This document shows positions 26,419 to 35,560 of a DNA stretch of 64,000 bases, one piece after another. Origin of the DNA: JBCBKP01 sp038521625 (GTDB lineage: Bacteria; Planctomycetota; Phycisphaerae; Phycisphaerales; UBA1924); contig JBCBKP010000013.1 of NCBI GenBank assembly GCA_038521625.1, positions 1 through 64,000 of the forward strand, in the 5' to 3' direction. The notes beneath the pieces were generated by a model. It did no database searches, was not told the DNA's origin, and saw nothing but the letters and a program-made list of their open reading frames with translations. The number at the start of each line of letters is the position of its first letter. The first letter of the stretch is position 1. A program made the position numbers and the translations under genes.

Positions 26419-27563
26419 CAGGCCTCCGGGGCGTCGTTGATGCGGTCGATGAGGCGGCGGATGAGCCCGAACTTGTAGCGGGTGTGCTCGAAGACGAGAC
26501 GCGTCAGCTCCGGGTGCTCGCCGCGCTCGAGCTCGAGCGGGCCGCGCTGCACGATCTTGCCGCGCTTGACAAGGACCGCGAACTCGTCATTGAGCCGTTC
26601 GAGATAGCTCTCCGGGAGCGGTCGCTTGATCCGGATGACGAAGTCGTCGCGGACGTAGCGGCAGCTGTGGTAGACGCGGTAGAACGCGATCACGTGCTCG
26701 GCGGCATCGACGGCGTCCCTGGCGCGGTACATCAGGCCGAGGTCTTCCGAGCTGATGAACCCGCCGCCGAGCAGGTCCTGGCGCACGAAGGACTCGAACC
26801 GATCCCAGTAGCTGCCCGGCGCCTTGTGGCCCTCCACCAGCACGATCGGGACGGTGGGGGCCTTGCCGGTCTGCACGAGCGTGAGCGTCTCGAAGATCTC
26901 GTCCATCGTGCCGAACCCGCCGGGGAAGATGACCACCGCCTCGGCCTGGCTGAGGAACATGACCTTGCGCGTGAAGAAGTACCGGAAGTGCACGAGCTTC
27001 TCGTCGCCGGCGATGACCTCGTTCGCGGTCGTCTCGAACGGCAGCCGGATCGCGACGCCGAAGCTCGCGTCGCGCCCGGGGCCCTCGTGCCCGGCGCGCA
27101 TGATGCCGTCGCCGGCGCCGGTGATGACCATCCAGCCCGCCGACGCCATCAGCCTGCTGAAGCGCACCGCGGATTCATAGTCGGGGTGATCGGGCGGCGT
27201 CCGGGCCGACCCGAAGATCGTGACCTTGTGGTTGTCCGGGTACTGGCCGAAGATCCGGTACGCGTGGCGCAGCTCCTTGATCGCCGCGGTCATGAGCTTG
27301 AGCTCGCCGGTGTCGCGCCCGTCGGGGATCAGCTTCAGGGCGGCGGTCACGAGCTCGGCGGTGAGTCGCACGTCGGTCTTGTCGGCGAGCCCGCCCGCCG
27401 TCTCGTCGATCAACGCCCGGACGCGCTGCTGCACCTCGGGATCGTCGACGTGGACCTGGGCGGCGCCCTCCGGCGGTGCCTCGGTCTGGACCAGCGGCTC
27501 GGTGACCTCCGGGGGATCGATCTCGCCCCTGCCCGCCTGGTGCCGTGTCCGGTGCTCGCTCAT
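26418..27563 (-). CDS. LOG-family protein (TIGR00730-like)
   Basis: The 381-residue protein has the Lonely-Guy Rossmann core: TIFGSARTPPDHPDYE, AGWMVITGAGDGIMRAGHEGPG, and the nucleotide/phosphoribohydrolase motif AVVIFPGGFGTMDEIFETLTLVQTGK. N- and C-terminal extensions (about 100 and 110 residues) put it in the longer subgroup of putative phosphoribohydrolases rather than the 190-residue cytokinin-activating type. The substrate is unknown; AMP or another nucleoside 5'-monophosphate is the family expectation. Its start overlaps the stop of the AsmA-like gene by 4 bases, and it is coupled to the lipoprotein gene downstream. Confidence 0.85.
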   Translation of the reverse strand: MSEHRTRHQAGRGEIDPPEVTEPLVQTEAPPEGAAQVHVDDPEVQQRVRALIDETAGGLADKTDVRLTAELVTAALKLIPDGRDTGELKLMTAAIKELRHAYRIFGQYPDNHKVTIFGSARTPPDHPDYESAVRFSRLMASAGWMVITGAGDGIMRAGHEGPGRDASFGVAIRLPFETTANEVIAGDEKLVHFRYFFTRKVMFLSQAEAVVIFPGGFGTMDEIFETLTLVQTGKAPTVPIVLVEGHKAPGSYWDRFESFVRQDLLGGGFISSEDLGLMYRARDAVDAAEHVIAFYRVYHSCRYVRDDFVIRIKRPLPESYLERLNDEFAVLVKRGKIVQRGPLELERGEHPELTRLVFEHTRYKFGLIRRLIDRINDAPEA

Positions 27564-30500
27564 CGACCGCTCCCTTCGCCTGTCTCGCCCGAGCCGCTCG
27601 CCGGCTCGAGCGCGGCGCGCGTCGCCGCCTCCGATCGCAGCCTCGACCGCGTGGCGCGGAACTGCGCCTCGATCTCGTCGAGACGCTCACGCCGAGGGTC
27701 GGGCCGCCGCCCGAGCAGCGCGTCAACGAGCCTCGTCGTCTGCACGAACGGCGCCGTGCCGAGCTTCGGATCGGCGAGGGTACCCCGAACGGTCGTCGTC
27801 AGCAGTTCGTCGCGCAGGCTCTCGATCACGTCAGACAGGATCGGGACGCGGTTCACCGCGCGGCTCACCACGCGCAGGTCCAGGGACTGGTCACCCAGCG
27901 CGAGCGTGCCGAAGCCGAGCAGCTCGATCGAATCGGAGAGCACGCCGAGACGCTCGAAGACGACCTCGTTGTCCCGGATGTACAGATCGATCTCGGCCAG
28001 CTCGAGCTGGTCGCCCGTCGGCAGCTGCAGGTTGCTGAACTGGATCAGCGGAGTCAGCAGGGGCAGCTGCACCACCTCGCCGCCCTGAACGGTGACGCGG
28101 CCACGACCGCGGCGCGGCGCCTCCTCGCCGGCACCGCCGGTGATCGTCAGCGAGGCGTCGACGAGCCCGCGCGAGCGGTCGGCCTCGCCACCGGGCGCGG
28201 TCGCGTCCCCCGGCCCGGCCTCGACGTCCACGAGGAGCGGCGCGAGACGCACGTCGGTCAACCGAACGTCCGCGACGAACCGCGACGCCTCGGGGTCGCG
28301 CTCGTCCGGCTCGACGCGCCCACGCACGAACAGCCGCCCGCCGTGGCTGTCGGCCTCGAGCTCCGGAAGCAGCACGGCCAACCCCCCGGGGTCGCTGACG
28401 ACCCTCGCGGTCCCCCGCGCGAAGCGGACGCCCGAGGCGCGCCCGGCCGCGTCCGCGAAATCCAAGCGGAACCGGGCGTTCTCGGGGTTCGGCGCGCCCT
28501 GCTCGGTCCAGACCGAGAGCCCCACGCTCGTCGCCATCTCGGTCACCGGAACGCCGACGGCGAACGACGCCCCCTCGGCCTCGATCGAGCCCGACACCCG
28601 CACGTCGTCGACCACGCCCTCCCGCCCGTTCGCGTACTCGATCCGCAGCTCGTCCAGACGCAGCTCGACGAGCCCGTCCGCCTCCAGCTCGATCGAGTTG
28701 AGCGCCTCGGCCACGACGTCGGGGGCGAGCCCGATCAGGGCCGCGTCGACGCGGTCGGCGCGGACCTCGAGCGTGCCGAAGAGCTCGTCGATGCCCTCGC
28801 CGCCGTCCGGGCGGGCGAGCCAGCCGCCGTTCACACGCGCCGTCAGCCCCGGGCGGCGCGTCACGAGCTCTCGGACGACACCGCCGCGCCCGTCGAACGC
28901 GATCTCGCCCGTCGCCCGTCCCAGCTCCACGCGCCCGGCGGTCGAGGCGAGCGAGATCACCTCGGGCAGGATCGTGCCGGTCGGTCGGGCGCCCGGGGCG
29001 TCGATCTCGATCCGCCCGGACATCGTCCCGAGCGGCCGGTACCGGTCGAGCAGCTCGAGCAGGCCGTCGCCCGCGAGCGCCGCCGCGGCGCGCACGGCCG
29101 GGTCGTCGAACCGGACGCCCCCGAAGGTCCCTGTCAGCGGGCCGACGACCGGCTCGTCCCCCGACGGATCGATGACGCCGTCGACTCCGAACCGGGCGGG
29201 CACGCCGCCGTCGGTCGCGAGCGTCCCGCCGAGCCCGTCGAGGCGGATAAACCCGGATTCGCCGTCGTACCTGAGGGCGCCCCGGTCCGTCGAGGCGCGC
29301 AGCCGCGTCCCGAGCGCGTCGACCTCGAGCCGGTCCCAATCCGAGAGCGAGGCGCCGATCGTGAGCGGTGGGATCGCGCCGTCCGCGGGCGCCGCGTCGC
29401 GCCGCAGCTCGACCCCCAGATCGGCGCGCCCCGCCGGTCGGAGCCGGTCGCGCAGCTCGGTCAGACGCTCGGCGACGGTCGGCGCGGGCGTCGCCAGCAG
29501 CCGTTCGAGGGGCACGGCCAGATCGATCCCATCGGCTTCGGCGGCGGCGCCGATGGGGCTCTCGCCGGTCAGCAGCGCGTCGCCGGCCGCTCGGCTGATG
29601 TCGGCGCGCAGCGTGACCGGGGTCGGCGCCGAGTCCGCGAGGTCGGCCAACGCCGCGACCTCCACGATCGCGCGTCCGTCGGTCAGCTCGAGACCCATCG
29701 AGGCGTCGCGCAGCGTGATATCGCCGCGATCGTCCCAGTCGCGCAGCCGCGCCGTGCCGCTCGCGTCGAGATCGACCATCAGCCCCCGCGCCTCGTCCGC
29801 ACGCGCGCTCACGCCGAGCGTGCCGTCGAGCTGAACGCGCGGCGCCCATTCCGGGATGATCGAGTCGAGGTCCGGCTCGGCGGCGCGGAGAACCGCGAGC
29901 AGCCACGCGGTCTCGACCGGCAGATCGGTCAGCCCGATGCTGAACGTCTCCGGCGCCGAGCGCCCGCTCCCGTCGAGCGAGAGCGCCGCGCTCGCGGCCC
30001 CGGTCCCGCCGAAGACCGAATCGAGCCGCTCGGCGCTGATCTCGGCCACGTCGTCGCCGATCGCGACGCGCACGCCCGAGGCGAGGATCGGGATCGGCAG
30101 CCGCGACGCGACGACGCCGAGCTCGGGGACCTCGACGGTGATCAGGCGTTCCCAGACGCTCTCGAGACCGTACTGGCGGTGCAGCTCGATCCGCAGCGAC
30201 CCGGCCCCGCCGATCTCGAAGCCGTCGGGCACGAGCCCGCCCGGTGCGCCGGGTGATTCGCGCAGGCGTTCGAGGGCCGCGCGGTCCGTCAGCGCCGCCA
30301 GCAGCGGTCCGCGCTCATCACCGAGCGATTCGACCATCAGGTCGTCGATCGGGATCTCGCTCCCCGTCACGAGCAGGCGGAGCTCGCCGGTGGCGCCGAA
30401 CGGGCCGGCCCAGCCCGTCGCGCGCATCGAGCCGCCGCGCGGGCCGACGCCGGTGATCTCGTCGATGAAGACGAACCGCCGGTTGAACCGGACCAAACCC

Positions 30501-31918
30501 ACACCCGCCTCGACCGGGTAAGGGAACGACACGTACGCCGCGCCGCTGCCCGAGAACCGCAGCTCGCCCGACAGGCGGACCTCGTCCTCGGCGCCGCGAA
30601 GAGCCGAATCCGGCGCCGTCGAGTCCTCGGGCTTGTCCGGGACCTCGATCGGCGCCGCGCCCGCGGTCGCCTCGCGCGCCCACCCCGGAACAGCGCCGCG
30701 CCGGAGCCAGATCTCGGCGCGCACCTCCCCGCGGGGCGGGCCGAAATCGCGGAGCTCGGCGTCGACCGCGGGCGGCAGGAACGTCAGCAGCCGGATGTCG
30801 CGCTCCAGGCGGAACGGGCGAGCGACAAGACGGCACACGAACGGATCGGCCAGGCCGAGCCCGTAGTAATCGAGCGTCACGTCGTACTCGACGCGGTCGG
30901 CCCGACCCCGGATCGAGCCGGTGATGCCGTCCGAGCCGAGCCGCAGCGTGCCCACGACCTGCTCGAGGCGCAGCGGGTCGCGGGCGTCGCCGGAGAGCGT
31001 CCGCCCGCTCGGGTCGAAGGGCAGCGAGAGGCTGACGCCGTCGAGCCGGAGCTCGATCTGGAACGAGCCGTCGCTCTCGACGCGGACCGCGGTCGGCAGG
31101 ATCTGTCCCGTGAGGTCGAGCTGCGCCGCGATGTCGCGCAGCGAGCGTGGCATCTTCTCCGCCGGCCAGCGGTCGAGCCGGACGCCGCTCGCGCGCAGCT
31201 CGAGCCCGGCCGACGACAGCTCGCCGACGAGATCGACACGCTCCGTCGAGGCCACCGCGCTCGCCCCGGACGGCAGCGTCGCCGTCAACGCAAACGTCCC
31301 GATCGGGCCGGCCACATCGGCCGAGGGCGTGAAGCTGCCCGAGACCGGCACGCCCGCGACCGCGACGTATCCGCCGGGCGAGGTCTCGCCAAGCTCCAGC
31401 TCGCCGTTGCGGATGACAACGAGCGGCGCAACGCCCCCCGCGCCGCCGCCGCCGGTCACGCCGGCCCAGCTCGCGGCGTTGAGCGTGCCCTCGGCGTCGA
31501 TCTCCGCCAGCCGGATGCGCGGGCCGTCGAGCTCGACCAGCGTCGGGACGACGTCGCCGCCGAGCATCGCGGTCCGATCGAGCGTGACGACCGCGCGATC
31601 GACCTCGAGCAACTCGCCGGCGGCGCCGTCCACATCCGGGAGACGCGCGACGAGGTCGTCGAACACGACACGCAGGTCGCCTGAGACGTACACGCGACCC
31701 GCGTCGAGCTCCAGAGCCACGACCTTCTCGAGCTCCGAGAGCACGAGCCGACCGGTCAAGGGGCCCTGCGTCAGAAGGCCCCAGGCGATCGCGAGCAGCA
31801 GGACGCCCGCGATCAGCGCCCGCCGGATCGTCCGGATGCGCCGGCGCTTCTTCGGGGCTCGGCCGGCCGGCTGCCCCGTCGTCTGGCCCATCGGTTGACT
31901 GGTGCCGCGGTCGCTCAC
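27560..31918 (-). CDS. Large AsmA-like envelope protein
   Basis: The protein has about 1450 residues: a short basic N-terminus (PKKRRRIRTIRR), one signal-anchor helix (ALIAGVLLLAIAWGLL), then a very long beta-strand-rich periplasmic region. It ends with an AsmA/DUF3971-type C-terminus (LQLPTGDQLELAEIDLYIRDNEVVFERLGVLSDSIELLGFG, then LRVVSRAVNRVPILSDVIESLRDELL). AsmA-like proteins form lipid-conducting bridges between the membranes; that role here is inference. The start is uncertain: GTG at 31918 (GGGAG 12 bases upstream) or ATG at 31891 (no ribosome site). It diverges from radA and is coupled to the LOG gene. Confidence 0.8.
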   Translation of the reverse strand: MSDRGTSQPMGQTTGQPAGRAPKKRRRIRTIRRALIAGVLLLAIAWGLLTQGPLTGRLVLSELEKVVALELDAGRVYVSGDLRVVFDDLVARLPDVDGAAGELLEVDRAVVTLDRTAMLGGDVVPTLVELDGPRIRLAEIDAEGTLNAASWAGVTGGGGAGGVAPLVVIRNGELELGETSPGGYVAVAGVPVSGSFTPSADVAGPIGTFALTATLPSGASAVASTERVDLVGELSSAGLELRASGVRLDRWPAEKMPRSLRDIAAQLDLTGQILPTAVRVESDGSFQIELRLDGVSLSLPFDPSGRTLSGDARDPLRLEQVVGTLRLGSDGITGSIRGRADRVEYDVTLDYYGLGLADPFVCRLVARPFRLERDIRLLTFLPPAVDAELRDFGPPRGEVRAEIWLRRGAVPGWAREATAGAAPIEVPDKPEDSTAPDSALRGAEDEVRLSGELRFSGSGAAYVSFPYPVEAGVGLVRFNRRFVFIDEITGVGPRGGSMRATGWAGPFGATGELRLLVTGSEIPIDDLMVESLGDERGPLLAALTDRAALERLRESPGAPGGLVPDGFEIGGAGSLRIELHRQYGLESVWERLITVEVPELGVVASRLPIPILASGVRVAIGDDVAEISAERLDSVFGGTGAASAALSLDGSGRSAPETFSIGLTDLPVETAWLLAVLRAAEPDLDSIIPEWAPRVQLDGTLGVSARADEARGLMVDLDASGTARLRDWDDRGDITLRDASMGLELTDGRAIVEVAALADLADSAPTPVTLRADISRAAGDALLTGESPIGAAAEADGIDLAVPLERLLATPAPTVAERLTELRDRLRPAGRADLGVELRRDAAPADGAIPPLTIGASLSDWDRLEVDALGTRLRASTDRGALRYDGESGFIRLDGLGGTLATDGGVPARFGVDGVIDPSGDEPVVGPLTGTFGGVRFDDPAVRAAAALAGDGLLELLDRYRPLGTMSGRIEIDAPGARPTGTILPEVISLASTAGRVELGRATGEIAFDGRGGVVRELVTRRPGLTARVNGGWLARPDGGEGIDELFGTLEVRADRVDAALIGLAPDVVAEALNSIELEADGLVELRLDELRIEYANGREGVVDDVRVSGSIEAEGASFAVGVPVTEMATSVGLSVWTEQGAPNPENARFRLDFADAAGRASGVRFARGTARVVSDPGGLAVLLPELEADSHGGRLFVRGRVEPDERDPEASRFVADVRLTDVRLAPLLVDVEAGPGDATAPGGEADRSRGLVDASLTITGGAGEEAPRRGRGRVTVQGGEVVQLPLLTPLIQFSNLQLPTGDQLELAEIDLYIRDNEVVFERLGVLSDSIELLGFGTLALGDQSLDLRVVSRAVNRVPILSDVIESLRDELLTTTVRGTLADPKLGTAPFVQTTRLVDALLGRRPDPRRERLDEIEAQFRATRSRLRSEAATRAALEPASGSGETGEGSGR

Positions 31919-31963
31919 TGCGCGTGGACGCTCCCAGAGCGATGCTACGGGCCCCGCACGCGA

Positions 31964-31969
31964 TAGGCT
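31964..31969 (+). promoter_or_regulatory. Putative -10 (TAGGCT) of radA, leaderless arrangement
   Basis: TAGGCT ends 6 bases before the radA GTG and no ribosome site lies between. The same hexamer and spacing recur before the Dus and MBL-fold genes. Confidence 0.4.
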
Positions 31970-31975
31970 GCGGGC

Positions 31976-33391
31976 GTGCCGAAGCTCCGAACGCGCTTTG
32001 TCTGCCGCGCCTGCGGCTCGGTCCTGCCCCGATGGCTCGGCAGGTGCCCCGATTGCGGGGCCTGGGACAGCCTTGAGGAGCAGCGCGACGCCGGTGAGCA
32101 CCGCGCCGAGGCGTACGCCGAGCGCGAGGTCAAGCCCGGCGCGGTCCGCGCCGGGGCCGCGACGCCGATCGACGAGATCGACGCCGCCTTCATGCACGCG
32201 CGCATCCCGTCGGGCATCGGCGAGTTCGATCGCGTGCTCGGCGGCGCGGAGGGCGCCTTCGGGCTCGTCCCCGGGTCGGCCGTGCTGATCGGCGGCGAGC
32301 CCGGCATCGGCAAGAGCACGCTGCTCCTGCAGGCCAGCGCCGCGTGGGCCGACCGCCTCTCGGCCTCATCGAGCGACGAGGACTGGACCAGCCGCGTGCT
32401 TTATGTCAGCAGCGAGGAGTCGGCGCACCAGCTCGCCGGTCGCGCCGAGCGTCTGGAGCTCCGCGAGCGCCCGTCGCTCTACGTGCTCGCCGAGACCAAC
32501 CTCTCACGAGTCGCCGAGCAGATCCGCAAGCTCCGGCCCGCGGTCGTCGTGATCGACTCGGTGCAGATGCTGTTCGATCCCGAGCTCGACGCGGCGCCAG
32601 GCAGCGTGACGCAGCTCCGCCGCTGCGCCGCCGATCTCGTGACGATCGCCAAGACCAGCGGGAGCGCCGTCGTGATGGTGGGGCACGTCACCAAAGACGG
32701 CCAGCTCGCCGGCCCGCGCGTGCTCGAGCACCTCGTCGACGCGGTCCTCTATTTCGAGGGCGACCGCTTCCACGCGGGCCGCATCGTCCGCGCGATCAAG
32801 AACCGCTTCGGCACCACGATGGAGCTGGGCATCTTCGAGATGGGCGCACTCGGCCTGGTCGAGGCGCCGGGCAGCGCCTCGGTCGCGCCCGCCGATCCTC
32901 GCCCCGGGTCAGTCGCGTGCCCGGCGGTGCACGGGTCGCGCTGCGTCATGGTCGAGATCCAGGCCCTCACGGCAACCGGCTTCCTCGGCGCCGCGAAGCG
33001 CAAGTCCAGCGGGCTCGACACCAGCCGGCTCGCGATGGTGATCGCGGTCCTCGAGCAGCACGCCGGCGTCCGCCTGGCGGATCGGGACATCTTCGCCTCG
33101 GTCGTGGGGGGGCTGCGCGTCGTCGAGCCCGCCGCCGACCTGGCGCTGCTGCTCTCGATCGCCGGCGCCAACCAGCGCCGCGCCGCGCAGGCCCGGACCT
33201 GCGCCGTCGGCGAGGTGGGACTGGGCGGCGAACTCCGCCCCGTCCCGCAGCTCGAGCTGAGGCTGCGGGAGGCGGCCAAGCTCGGGTTCACCCGGGCGAT
33301 CGTGCCCGAGGGCGCCCCGGGTACCGTGGTCCCCGGGCTGGAAATCGATGCCGCGGCGAGCGTGGCCGCGGCAATCGAGCGTCTGTCCTGA
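31976..33391 (+). CDS. radA: DNA repair protein RadA
   Basis: RadA (Sms) is a RecA-related helicase that promotes branch migration in recombination. The 471-residue protein has the N-terminal C4 zinc finger (CRACGS...CPDCGAW), Walker A GGEPGIGKSTLL, YVSSEESAHQ, Walker B region VVVIDSVQM, the RadA-specific KNRFGTTMELGIFEM motif, and a Lon-like C-terminal domain (DIFASVVGGLRVVEPAADLALLL...GEVGLGGELRPV). It starts with GTG. It diverges from the AsmA-like gene with an intergenic gap of about 57 bases. Confidence 0.96.
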   Translation: MPKLRTRFVCRACGSVLPRWLGRCPDCGAWDSLEEQRDAGEHRAEAYAEREVKPGAVRAGAATPIDEIDAAFMHARIPSGIGEFDRVLGGAEGAFGLVPGSAVLIGGEPGIGKSTLLLQASAAWADRLSASSSDEDWTSRVLYVSSEESAHQLAGRAERLELRERPSLYVLAETNLSRVAEQIRKLRPAVVVIDSVQMLFDPELDAAPGSVTQLRRCAADLVTIAKTSGSAVVMVGHVTKDGQLAGPRVLEHLVDAVLYFEGDRFHAGRIVRAIKNRFGTTMELGIFEMGALGLVEAPGSASVAPADPRPGSVACPAVHGSRCVMVEIQALTATGFLGAAKRKSSGLDTSRLAMVIAVLEQHAGVRLADRDIFASVVGGLRVVEPAADLALLLSIAGANQRRAAQARTCAVGEVGLGGELRPVPQLELRLREAAKLGFTRAIVPEGAPGTVVPGLEIDAAASVAAAIERLS

Positions 33392-33402
33392 GCGGACGAG
33401 CC

Positions 33403-33501
33403 TCAGCTCAGCGCCATGAAGGCGAGAGCCGAGAGGATCGCGATCCGCTTGTGGACCTCGGTGATGACAAGGATCTGGGTCGAGAGGTTCTGGATGCTCA
33501 T
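33403..33501 (-). CDS. Candidate 32-residue small protein
   Basis: The frame MSIQNLSTQILVITEVHKRIAILSALAFMALS runs from ATG to TGA with a GGAG 9 bases before the start. Its C-terminal half is hydrophobic enough to insert in a membrane, with a basic patch (HKR) before it. It occupies most of the gap between radA and the next plus-strand gene and runs opposite to both. Codon third positions are mostly G or C. No homologue comes to mind, so the call rests on the ribosome site and the gap position. Confidence 0.4.
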   Translation of the reverse strand: MSIQNLSTQILVITEVHKRIAILSALAFMALS

Positions 33502-33619
33502 GGTCGTGATCTCCAAATGTCCACCACATGAAGTTCAACGGGCGTGCCGAACCATGCCACCGGCCATCCGATCGCCGCTGACGGCCTGGAAACGCGGTTC
33601 TGGTCGCGTTATTGGACAT

Positions 33620-35428
33620 ATGACGTCGCTCGCCCGCAACGCGCTGTTGCCCCGCGTCAACGTCGCGTGGTTCGCCGCCGCCACCGCGACCGCCGCCGGC
33701 GCCCAGCCGCTCGAGCCGCCGGGGCTCGGCGAGCAGCTCGACACGCGACGCACGGTCCGAGAATGGGTCCTCGCGGGCGAGATCGGGGACCGAGACGGGA
33801 TCCCGGCGGTCGGCTTCGCGGCTCTGACACTGCGCCTTGATGGCCGGGTTCTCGGGCGTGGCGAGGCCGCGACGCTCGATCCCGGCCCGGACACGGTCGC
33901 CGAGGCCGCGCGCGAGGCGATCGGCGAGGCGCGGACCGGGATCGCCCGGATGGCCGGCCCGCTGGTGCGCGACGCCTGGACCCGCGGCGCCGGCGAGCTC
34001 TCGATCGAGCTCTCGCTCGGAGGCAGGCTCGTCCCGCTGACGGACGAGGAGCTCCGCCTCGCCCAGGCCGAGCGGGCGACCGGGCTCAGCGGCCTGGCGG
34101 TCCGCGCCGGGCACGAGGGCGTCGCGGTCGTCCGAGGCGAGCGGGTGCTGGCCAGCGGGCCCGGATTCATGCTCGAGCGCGGGCTGAGCGCCGGCGAGGC
34201 GCTCGCGGCGCTCGCGGGCGAGGCGCTCGATTCGCCCGCGGCCGCGCTCCGCGATCTGGATGATCTGGAGCGCGAGGGGCTGGCGTTCTATCGGTTCCGC
34301 GCGGGCCGCATCGCCGACGTCGGCGATCCATCGATCCCGGTCCCGCTCTACCGCGACGGCACGGTCGTCGAGCCCCGCGAGGTCGACCGCGAGCTGATCG
34401 AACAGACCGCCGCGGCGCTCGCGGCGCACCTGATCGCGCGCCGCTGGCCCGGGGTCGAGCCGTACGGGCTCCGCGGCGGGGCGGAGATCCACCGCTGGGT
34501 GTTCGACGAGCGGGCCGCGCCGGCGTTCGACCAGGCGCTCGCGGTCGGCGCGCTGCTCGCATTCGACCGCGTGCGGCCCGACGGTGCCGTATCGCTGCGG
34601 CCGACGGCGCTCGAGATCCTGCGCGAGCTGGCCGTCACCGCCGAGCAGGAGACCGACCCGTCCGAGTCTGCGGTCGAAGCGGCCGCCACCCTGGTCGTGC
34701 TGTCCTCGCTCGAGGAATCTGAGCTCGACGCCGATCTGCGGGCGCTCGCGGCGCATTGCGGGGCAACGCTCGAGGGCGCGTTCGATCCGTCGCGCGGCTA
34801 CGCACGGTCGATCCCCGAGCCCGCGAAGGGGCTGGTCGCGCTCGCCAAGGTCCGCCGGGGCGATCCGGACGCGGCGCTCGCGGTCGCGCGGGTCTACCGC
34901 GACACCGGCGCGGAGCGCGCGATCGCGCAGATGCCGTTCCTCGCCTGGGCCTCGATCGAGCAATCGCAGCGGGAAGGAGGGCCCGTCGCGGCCGGCGTGG
35001 CGCTTCGCGAGCTCCGCGATCTCGTCGGACGGTTCGGGATCGGTCGAGCCGACATCGACGGGCTAGACCGCGATCTGCTCGGCGGCGTCGTCTTCACGCG
35101 CGGTCGCCAGCCGCTGCCGACCTGGCAGACCGCGCGGGCGAGCGGCATGACCGCGGCCATGCTCGCCGATCCCTCGCTCACGATGGGCGACCTGTCCTCT
35201 GGCGAGCTGCCCGGGAGGCTCGTCGAGCATCTCGCGACGACCCGATTCTTGATCCAGCTGGCGTGCCGCGACGCCGAGGTGCATTCGGCCCGGATCCCGG
35301 GCCGCGCGAGGGGCGCGGTGCGCGTCAGCCCGTGGTCCCGCGAGGCCCCGCTGGCGGCGAACGCGCTCGTCCTCTGGAGCCTCGCCGAGACGCTGCGAAC
35401 GCTCGAGATCTTGGCCTCCGGGCGGTGA
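33620..35428 (+). CDS. Secreted protein of unknown function
   Basis: The 602-residue protein has a probable signal peptide (MTSLARNALLPRVNVAWFAAATATAAGAQ). The rest is largely soluble and helical, with segments such as EAAREAIGEARTGIARMAGPLVRDAW and, later, LIQLACRDAEVHSARIPGRARGAVR. The N-terminal third resembles AMMECR1-like arrangements (VREWVLAGEIGDRDGIPAVGFAALTLRLDGRVLGRG) only faintly, and the C-terminal half has repeated helical blocks. I cannot assign a family. The ATG at 33620 is chosen because it precedes the signal peptide; the upstream in-frame region overlaps the antisense small ORF and looks non-coding. Confidence 0.7.
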   Translation: MTSLARNALLPRVNVAWFAAATATAAGAQPLEPPGLGEQLDTRRTVREWVLAGEIGDRDGIPAVGFAALTLRLDGRVLGRGEAATLDPGPDTVAEAAREAIGEARTGIARMAGPLVRDAWTRGAGELSIELSLGGRLVPLTDEELRLAQAERATGLSGLAVRAGHEGVAVVRGERVLASGPGFMLERGLSAGEALAALAGEALDSPAAALRDLDDLEREGLAFYRFRAGRIADVGDPSIPVPLYRDGTVVEPREVDRELIEQTAAALAAHLIARRWPGVEPYGLRGGAEIHRWVFDERAAPAFDQALAVGALLAFDRVRPDGAVSLRPTALEILRELAVTAEQETDPSESAVEAAATLVVLSSLEESELDADLRALAAHCGATLEGAFDPSRGYARSIPEPAKGLVALAKVRRGDPDAALAVARVYRDTGAERAIAQMPFLAWASIEQSQREGGPVAAGVALRELRDLVGRFGIGRADIDGLDRDLLGGVVFTRGRQPLPTWQTARASGMTAAMLADPSLTMGDLSSGELPGRLVEHLATTRFLIQLACRDAEVHSARIPGRARGAVRVSPWSREAPLAANALVLWSLAETLRTLEILASGR

Positions 35429-35453
35429 CCAAAACGTCGGGATCGCCTAGAAT
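35425..35453 (+). promoter_or_regulatory. Putative gyrA promoter
   Basis: GTGACC and TAGAAT are 17 bases apart, giving a leader of about 100 bases before the gyrA ATG. GTGACC overlaps the stop region of the preceding gene. Confidence 0.45.
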
Positions 35454-35560
35454 ATCCGACCCAATCCGGCGCCCCGAGGCGCTGTCCCGGATGCCGCCCG
35501 CGAGGGCTTCCCACGGCGACCGCGACACCAGCGCGAGCCCCCCGCGAGACCCACCCCTCC

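Noticed and set aside
23302..26478. Long plus-strand frame (about 1058 codons) opposite the HD-GYP, exchanger and lipoprotein genes
   Set aside because: Its product is dominated by Arg, Asp, Pro and Gln with no motif; three recognised minus-strand proteins explain the region.
33436..33447. Perfect palindrome GGATCGCGATCC
   Set aside because: It is short, GC-rich and lies within a candidate coding frame; palindromes of this kind are common at this base composition. Mentioned only in the small-ORF finding.
33400..33560. His- and Asp-rich frame (MWWTFGDHDHEHPEP...) on the minus strand
   Set aside because: It overlaps the better-supported 32-codon frame and continues only as a shadow of the radA and secreted-protein frames.
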